This document shows, piece after piece, positions 58,102-64,000 of a DNA stretch of 64,000 nucleotides. A program made the position numbers and the translations under genes. The notes beneath the pieces are model-generated. The model did not search any database. It saw only the letters and a program-made list of their open reading frames with translations, and was not told the DNA's origin. How positions within the stretch are numbered: position 1 is the stretch's first letter; every line of letters starts with the position of its first letter. The stretch spans positions 1,116,001-1,180,000 of the forward strand of contig JAFEVB010000022.1 in the NCBI GenBank assembly GCA_032629725.1. The letters are read 5' to 3'. The stretch is from Gremmenia infestans. Lineage: Eukaryota; Ascomycota; Leotiomycetes; Helotiales; Hamatocanthoscyphaceae.

Positions 58102-60794
58102 ATGGCTGAACCAGGCAATCCAATCTTTGAGAATTGCGTCTTCGCCTTCTGGGAAAGCAGAGATCTCCCAGACGCGACAATCGTTCAAGTAGGTCGCCAC
58201 AACTTTCCTCCATGGCATATTTATTAACAGTCTTCCCAGCTGCAAAATACTTTGGAAAATCACGCTGGAGAAATCTCCCCGAACGATGACGACCGAAAAA
58301 TCAACCTGGAAGATGTTACCCATATCATATCGACGACGAGCGATTTCCCCCAATACTCCGAGGCGCGTCGAAATATGATCAGTATCGTCAAACCTGCTTG
58401 GATCACACAATCGCTGTTGAAGAACAAGCAAGCTCAGCCGCGACCTTACACTCCAGACCCTAACCTCATTTTCTCTGATATCACAATAAGTTGCGCCGAC
58501 ATCCCCACCGGTGACAAAGATGCAATCATTGGCGCGGTTCTGGCAATGGGCGGAGCAGAGTCGAACAATCTCACCAAGTTGACTACACATATTTGCGCTC
58601 TCACGCTTGATCACCCGAAGTGCCAACAAGCATTAGAAAAAGGTCTCAAATGCAAGATGGTCTTGCCTCACTGGTATGTCCTAAATATATATATCGCCCT
58701 ACAGGCTGACGATGAACAGGTTCGATGATTGTCTGAAATTGGGCAAGCGCATAGATGAAAGACCATACTGCTTGCCGGATCCTGAGATCTTCAAAATGAA
58801 ACCAGAAGATACCCTTGCAATTCCTGATTCTGACAGGCTGCTCGGTGCTTCATCACCACACCCTGATACTCTGCCCATTTCCACTGTAGATTTACGTCAT
58901 TTAGATGTTTTTCGCAACAAGAAGGTTATGATATCCAAAGACCTGGAAATCAATGGTCGACATCTTAAAGTGCTCGAGGATCTCATCTTGAATGGGGATG
59001 GCTCCATTACGAATTCAGTCCATAATGCTGATATGTTCATTTGTCATTGGCGCGAGGGAAGAGACTATACATTTGCGTCTCGTGCTGGCATTGATGTGGG
59101 AAATCTCTCCTGGCTATATCATTTGATAACACATAATGAGTGGACATCCCCACTCCGACGATTGCTCCACTACCCCATTCCTCGTGAAGGAATTCCCGGC
59201 TTTGAGAAGTTCCGCATTACACTGTCGAATTATGGCGGCGAGGCGCGAACATACCTAGAGAATCTCGTTAACGTTTCCGGTGCGGAGTTTACCAAAAGCA
59301 TGAAGCAGGACAACACCCATTTGATTACGGCACGAAAGTCAAGTGAAAAATGCGACGCTGCAGAGGATTGGAATATCGATATGGTGAATCATTTGTGGAT
59401 TGAAGAGTCCTACGCCAAATGCGAAGTGCAAAAGTTGAGCAACCCGCGATATAATCACTTCCCTCCGAGAACGAACTTGGGTGAGATTATTGGTCAAACA
59501 CAGTTCGATCCGGCAGTGCTCGAGTCACGATACTTCCCTAGAGATCCTACCCCAAGCCCATCGGACCCAAAACCTCTTAGAAGGCCAGTTATGCATGAGA
59601 AGGATCGTAACCAGCCAAGCTCAAAAATGTCCGAGGACGATGAGGAAGAGGAGGAGGAGGAGGAGGAGGAGAAGAAAGAGAAACGTCCAGCAAAGACCAA
59701 GAAAACCGCAGTCACACGACCCCGATCGAAATCTACGACAGCCCTAGTCAGCACACCAGCTCCAAATCGACGCACCAGTGCTGGGAAGGAAAACGATACA
59801 CCATCTTCGACTCGAAGTGCAAAAGACAAAGCACGGGCAAATATCCATGGGTTGTCAGCAGATATTGCGTTGTATGAGAAAGAAAAGAAGCGCAAAGGTC
59901 CAATCTGGGGTGGAGAGCGTGCTGCGAATAACATTGACAAACAAAAATCGCTAAAGCGACGTAGTTCAAGTCCAGCTAACCTTGCGAGTGAAGGAGAAGA
60001 ATTTTCAGAAGAGGACACCAGAACACCAAAGCGTCAACGAACTAGCAAGCCAGCTAATACCTTACCCCCTATTGGAATTCGCCTTCTCGTGACTAGTTAT
60101 CAAGGATGGATTGGCAATACCAACAAGGAGGATGCAGACAAAGTAAGACCTTCTTCCCCCTTACACTCGTGTAAACTGACAATCACAGAAAAAATTGAGA
60201 GAGCTCGGTGTCCATGTTGTTCAAGACCCCAGCAATTGTACCCACCTAGCCGCACCCGCTATCGTCAGAACGAAGAAATTCCTTGCAGCACTTGCCAGCG
60301 GACCTACCATTGTTCGATCTGAATTTATCGACGCCTGTATCAAAGACGGAAAAGTTCCCGATGCGACAGCCTTTGTCCTGAAAGACACGACCAATGAGAA
60401 GAGGTTCGGATTGAAGCTGAAAGATGCGGTTGCCAGAGCCAAGGCTAATAAACGGTCACTCCTTCGCCATGTTCCAATTTACTGCACTGAAGATATCCCT
60501 AACAAGCCGGAAACATACAAGGACATCGTCCAGGCCAATGGGGGTACATTCACCTTATTCAGAGGCAAGGCTTTTGCTAAGAAGGTCAAGCCGGAAGAGG
60601 ACGAGGGCGGAAATGAGCCTGTCTATCTGCTCAGTGGTACGAAGGAGAAAGAGAAAGCGATGTGGCCAATGTTTCGGGAGGAAGCTAAAAAAGGAAACAT
60701 GGTGCCCAGAATCGTCTCGACTGACTGGATTCTGGACACTGCCATGACCCAACAGTTGGAGTCGAGTGACGACTACCTGCTGGAAGACGAGTGA
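58102..60794 (+). CDS. RTT107: BRCT scaffold RTT107/BRC1
   Basis: Multi-BRCT genome-stability scaffold (S. cerevisiae Rtt107, S. pombe Brc1) that binds phosphorylated H2A and helps replication-fork recovery. Four exons: 58102-58188, 58231-58673, 58720-60142 and 60189-60794; 852 residues. BRCT repeats: BRCT1 near 1-95 (FENCVFAFWES, VTHIISTTSDF), BRCT2 near 105-195 (FSDITISCADIP, LTTHICALTLDHPKCQQAL), BRCT3-4 near 225-415 (DVFRNKKVMISKDLEI, FRITLSNYGGEARTYLE, DNTHLITARKSSEKCD). A poly-Glu run (about residue 484) and a basic linker follow. The C-terminal pair at about 620-850 carries PIGIRLLVTSYQGWI, PSNCTHLAAPAIVRTKKFL, and IVSTDWILDTAM. The C-terminal pair is the gamma-H2A binding module in the known proteins. 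Confidence 0.9.
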
Positions 60795-60983
60795 TAAGAT
60801 CTGGTTTTGGGGGCGGAGGATCTCTGAAAGATAACGAATACCCTATATTGATACAGGCGTGTATGGTCGATCCTTTGCTGTTCGAATAGTTGCACGGTCT
60901 GGTTTGCTATGTATTTAATGAGAAACGATATCCATGAACTCCTTCCCATGCATAACCTCTACCAATATATGTACACCCAATCC

Positions 60984-61726
60984 CTAGAAAAACTTTACAC
61001 CCTGTTGATCCTCCTGTCCAAAGACTTGAGCCTTTCCTCGCTTGACAAGAATATTCATGACTCGTTGCAATAAATCTGGATCCATGCCATGGAATTCTTG
61101 TACGGTCAGTCACTGCCATCACCGGAATAATAGAAGAATACAGACCTTGCGATAACGTAGCCTCGCTCTCCGTCAACTCATACAGCGTCAACACCGTATT
61201 CTTCTGCGCCGTCTCATCAATCTACCCCTCATCAGCATTCATCTCCCCCAACAAACAAATCCCTCTTACTCACCCATTCATAAATCCCCCCTGCCCACTC
61301 CTCCGGCGTCCGCCACCAAACCCAACACTCGCCACTCTCGCCCCCCTTCCCAACCCACTCCGCCCTTCCCTCCCGCCGCATGAACTCCACCACCTCCTTC
61401 ACATCACTAATGCCCAACCGCTTCCGTATCCGCTGGTTGTAAAATAGCGGCGAGTCCAGGCTGTCGATTAGGCTGAGCTTGAAGAGCCGGTTGTATCGGC
61501 AGTAGGCGAGGATTAGGGAGGACCATTTTTGGAGCTGCGCGTGGTGGGTTTGTAGGGTGGGTTGGCGTGTGTAGAAGGGGGGAAAGGAGTGTTCGCGGGG
61601 GTAGAGGAAGGGCGTGGTGGTTGATGCGGGCGTTGGGGTTTTGGAGGCGGGTGGAGGGGGTTGCGAGGGTGTCAGAGTTGGTGTTGTTGAAGAGAAGGAG
61701 GGGTGTATTGGGCTGGAAGTTGACAT
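60984..61726 (-). CDS. VPS25: ESCRT-II subunit VPS25
   Basis: ESCRT-II component that links to ESCRT-III in multivesicular body sorting. Three exons: 61274-61726, 61146-61221 and 60984-61096; 213 residues. The N-terminal 40 residues are Ser/Thr/Pro-rich and extra to the family core. The core begins at YPREHSFPPFYTRQPTLQTH, the PPxY-like entry to the first winged helix, then LQKWSSLILAYCRYNRLFK and LFYNQRIRKRLGISDVKEV. The second winged helix follows: CWVWWRTPEEWAGGIYEWID, TVLTLYELTESEATL, EFHGMDPDLLQRVMNILVK, and RGKAQVFGQEDQQGVKFF. The stop codon is at 60984-60986. Exon 2 is 76 nt. Confidence 0.93.
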
Positions 61727-62215
61727 TGTTTGATATTGGCGTTGTTGCAGAGAGATGGAGGAGGTGGGGTTGAGGGACTTGGGGGTTCAGCCTTGCTTGG
61801 TCTGTGCGAGGCGAGGCGGGACAAGGCTTGAGTTCAACGTCGTCTCTTGGATGTCTCCCACATCTACAATCTACAAAGTCATGAGATGTGGTCTCAACTC
61901 AAGTGAGCGGCTAGGGTTATCGTTGGATGCGAATTAATTTGCATTCTTGATCTAATGCGCATGTTGACAATGTTTTATGTTCACTGTACAAGCCTTTTGC
62001 TAGCTGAACAGGATGGGAGAATATAAGATACAAGGAACCCGATATTACTTCTGCGCTATAAGCATTACCTACTGTCTCAATATGCATTATCTAGAAGATA
62101 CCGTCATGCAAGCCGTCAGATCAGAGTCAAAATCTATGCAACGGAAGTTTGTAGAGAGTGAAGATGTCCTTGGAAAAGCGGTCATCCTGACTATCCTACC
62201 CATTTTTCCATTGCC
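61727..62215. other. Intergenic region upstream of VPS25
   Basis: About 490 bp; VPS25 promoter and the 3' end of the next minus-strand gene. No gene seen. Confidence 0.55.
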
Positions 62216-62593
62216 TTATACAAAATCCCCTCCCTCTATAATTTCTTTATACAGATCCCTATTCTTACACAAGGCCTCCGCCTGCTCGATCTTAGCGATC
62301 AGCATCTGAGTCAAATTTGCAATCACCTCCTCCTCCTTGGCCAACTTGATCTTCCTCTTCCCCTGTTCGTTCTTGATCTTTTCGATGAGCTGGCGAACGG
62401 TTATCGGCTGTGTCTGAGCGTCGTCTGCTAGTGGTTCATCTTCCTTGCCCAAGATCGCAAGGAGCTGTTTACCCAGGATAAAAACATGCCTTTTCCGGGT
62501 GCTGAGTGCTGCGTTCGTCGCTGCGTACTGCTGTACGAGCGTTCGCGGTTCCTCGGTTGAGGTTTCTGGAGTTTGGGGGTCTGGTAGCAGCAT
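62216..62593 (-). CDS. Small coiled-coil protein of unknown function
   Basis: Single-exon open frame of 125 residues. It starts MLLPDPQTPETSTEEP, then runs in nearly pure helix: RTLVQQYAATNAALSTRKR, HVFILGKQLLAILG, VRQLIEKIKNEQGKRKIKL, EEEVIANLTQMLIAKIEQ, ALCKNRDLYKEII. Codon use and the absence of stops support a real gene, and the heptad pattern suggests a complex subunit, but I do not recognise the family. A further in-frame start upstream is not supported. Confidence 0.65.
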   Translation of the reverse strand: MLLPDPQTPETSTEEPRTLVQQYAATNAALSTRKRHVFILGKQLLAILGKEDEPLADDAQTQPITVRQLIEKIKNEQGKRKIKLAKEEEVIANLTQMLIAKIEQAEALCKNRDLYKEIIEGGDFV

Positions 62594-63240
62594 GTTGCTT
62601 GGAGGAGCGGGTAGTTTATTCGATTGTTAAAGCTCGGGGGTCTCGGGATTTGAAGCTGAAGAGTCGAGGGTTTTTTGAGCAAGTAAGTCTTGTGTGTGTG
62701 CGTGGCCAGTTGTTGGGTTCTTGCAAAGGAAGGTGATTTTCTCGTCATTCATATTCGTTGGAGGGCGTCTGTCCGTTATCCCCAGATAAGTTCGAAGTGC
62801 TTTGAATAACACCTAGAATACAAAGACAGGTTGCTTGAAGCTACAATTTAATTATTGCCAATCATATGGGTTCTTGTTAGTCATAAAACTCGTAATATTC
62901 GCAAGCAGAGTGGCATTTCTAGCTCAGATTATTACGCCTCTTGGGAATGACTCAAGGAGTTCCAAAGGGACTAGTAGAGCCAATGATTAATTCAATCAGA
63001 CGATCTCATTTGAGGTGCTAGTATGTGCGCCACCTTATCTCCAGTCCGCTGGAGCAGTTTATGTTAATCACTTGAAACGTGAGGTTAGGCTGTTGAAGTC
63101 TATTTTCTGGCTTGTGAATACCCGACATTGATACATCCACTGTGAGCAACACCTTTCAAGTAAATCCATACTCAGAGAATGGATCCGGCCTATAATACCT
63201 TTTCCACTTCTCCAAAACCTTGATGTCTCAATTCACATAG
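62594..63240. other. Intergenic region
   Basis: About 650 bp, A/T-rich, no supported gene. A 61-codon minus-strand frame at 62627-62812 shows no family traits. Confidence 0.5.
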
Positions 63241-63249
63241 CACGTCCAC

Positions 63250-64000
63250 AATGGTGGAGCTTTCTGTCAGATTCCAACCTAAAGTCTCCTCGTAAGTCTC
63301 GACATCATCTACATCTACCGGTACATCATGGCGAATCTTGCTCAATCTCGGCCGCGGCCTCAAAAGAACGAATGTTTCTTAATATCTTACCTCAAGTTAA
63401 TCTCCCAGAGCGCTGGGACGACCACACATCCAGCAGTCGGCGAGCCACCCGAACCACCTCTAACACGCCTCGATATTCAGGATGCATTCGTCAAGACAAT
63501 GCGGGGTGGATTGCCGATACAGGAAAAGGCATGCCTCAATAACAGCGACGAGAATGGTCGATTTCAGAGAAGATCTTACAACAATGGCCTTACTTTCGTT
63601 ATCAGATTGAAGATCTTATTGTAAAGGAGCTATGGACCCCAACCGGTCGCGATATTCTAGGTGGCGGTGCTGAACGACTTCTTCCCCTCGAGAAGAATGA
63701 GGTCGATACACGTATATGGTTCAGCTATATTATCAGTGAAATTCAGAAGAGATTCCCCTTCACCACAACCGACACGGTCCCTCTTCACTTTCGCATGTTC
63801 CAAACCTAGAGGCTTATTGATCTTGCCAGTGCCCACATCCGAATGGTAGTCGATTCTGCTCTAAACGCTTGAGGTTCTTCATCTAAATGATGACTATGAT
63901 CCAAATATGTTTGTAAATCGGGACTTCCCTTTCGAATTTCTATGCAACGACTTTCCTGAGCTCGACATTTCACAAAATCCTGACAGATGGGATACTGTTG
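63250..64000 (+). pseudogene. Possible decayed gene, running off the right edge
   Basis: Coding-like protein text appears on the plus strand in more than one frame. Around 63400-63540 one frame gives GEPPEPPLTRLDIQDAFVKT. From about 63551 another gives EKILQQWPYFRYQIEDLIVK, then ELWTPTGRDILGGGAERLL, WFSYIISEIQKRFPFTTTD and HFRMFQT, ended by a stop at 63808. The same frame goes on as RLIDLASAHIRMVVDSALN to a stop at about 63871. From about 63868 a third frame gives LEVLHLNDDYDPNMFVNRD and FPFEFLCNDFPELDISQNPD to the window edge. A start at 63251 (MVELSVRFQPKVSS) followed by GTAAGT may be the first exon. I cannot join these with normal introns; the last frame change would need an intron of under 30 nt. 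Frameshift decay or a sequence error could both explain it. Family not recognised. Confidence 0.4.

Noticed and set aside
59494..60018. 174-codon Ser/Phe-rich frame on the - strand
   Set aside because: Antisense to the poly-Glu and basic linker of the BRCT gene.
1..64000. A coordinated new gene cluster or defence system
   Set aside because: Neighbouring genes are unrelated conserved housekeeping functions with independent promoters and mixed strands; nothing suggests a functional cluster.
1..64000. tRNA genes or transposons
   Set aside because: I looked for B-box-like GGTTCGANTCC and for transposase or reverse-transcriptase motifs in the spacers and saw none. A covariance-model search would be decisive.

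Overview
The window is nuclear DNA from a filamentous ascomycete (Pezizomycotina; a leotiomycete-like fungus would fit, but I cannot fix the class from sequence alone). The reasons are short spliceosomal introns (mostly about 45-160 nt, GTAAGT-like donors, CAG/TAG acceptors, CTAAC/CTGAC-like branch sites), one gene per 2-3 kb on both strands, and typical Pezizomycotina families (copper-fist regulator, UVDE, SAT4/rhodopsin-like 7TM protein, APC permease, HGT-type sugar transporter). I found no tRNA, rRNA, transposon, CRISPR array or prokaryotic feature.

Layout, left to right: MFS sugar transporter (+, 1392-3360); UV-damage endonuclease UVDE (-, 3722-6148); copper-fist transcription factor (-, 7552-9287); EFM7/NNT1 methyltransferase (+, 10922-11719); SAT4/rhodopsin-like 7TM protein (-, 12725-14320); a repeat-rich spacer (14.3-15.9 kb); APC amino-acid permease (+, 15908-17863); GNAT acetyltransferase (+, 18625-19658); prefoldin subunit 5 (+, 20566-21283); unrecognised 705-aa protein (-, 21524-23897); F-box protein with unresolved 5' end (-, 24398-26885); ORC1 (+, 27432-29913); PRP46 (-, 30018-31475); NAS6/gankyrin (+, 31721-32953); TMF/Sgm1-type golgin (-, 33129-35886); alkaline ceramidase (-, 36539-38017); prefoldin subunit 1 (+, 38799-39372); conserved-looking coiled-coil protein (+, 40933-42297); HEM25 carrier (-, 42908-43935); nitrilase NIT3 type (+, 44413-45519); OPI3 methyltransferase (-, 45919-46715); RXT2 (-, 47438-49139); TRAPPC11 (+, 49831-53559); YjbQ/UPF0047 (+, 53915-54616); peroxisomal-type alpha/beta hydrolase (-, 55763-57125); BRCT protein RTT107/BRC1 (+, 58102-60794); VPS25 (-, 60984-61726); small coiled-coil protein (-, 62216-62593); and, at the right edge, what reads like a decaying gene (63.2-64.0 kb).

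Most genes are conserved housekeeping functions: DNA replication and repair (ORC1, UVDE, RTT107), splicing (PRP46), chromatin (RXT2), protein folding and proteasome assembly (two prefoldin subunits, NAS6), trafficking (TRAPPC11, VPS25, golgin), lipid metabolism (OPI3, ceramidase), heme supply (HEM25). They are not an operon or gene cluster; several pairs are divergent with short shared promoters (PRP46/NAS6 245 bp, HEM25/NIT3 477 bp, F-box/ORC1 about 550 bp, RXT2/TRAPPC11 691 bp). Exon-intron models were built by hand from splice signals, reading frame and family resemblance; exon phases were checked to be consistent.

The most notable observations are two apparent GC-AG introns (RXT2 and TRAPPC11), a run of very small exons (12-26 nt) in several genes, two frame-preserving stop-free introns, a multi-frame decayed gene at the right edge, and a repeat/palindrome-rich intergenic block at 14.5-15.4 kb. 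I did not find a convincing new biological system.
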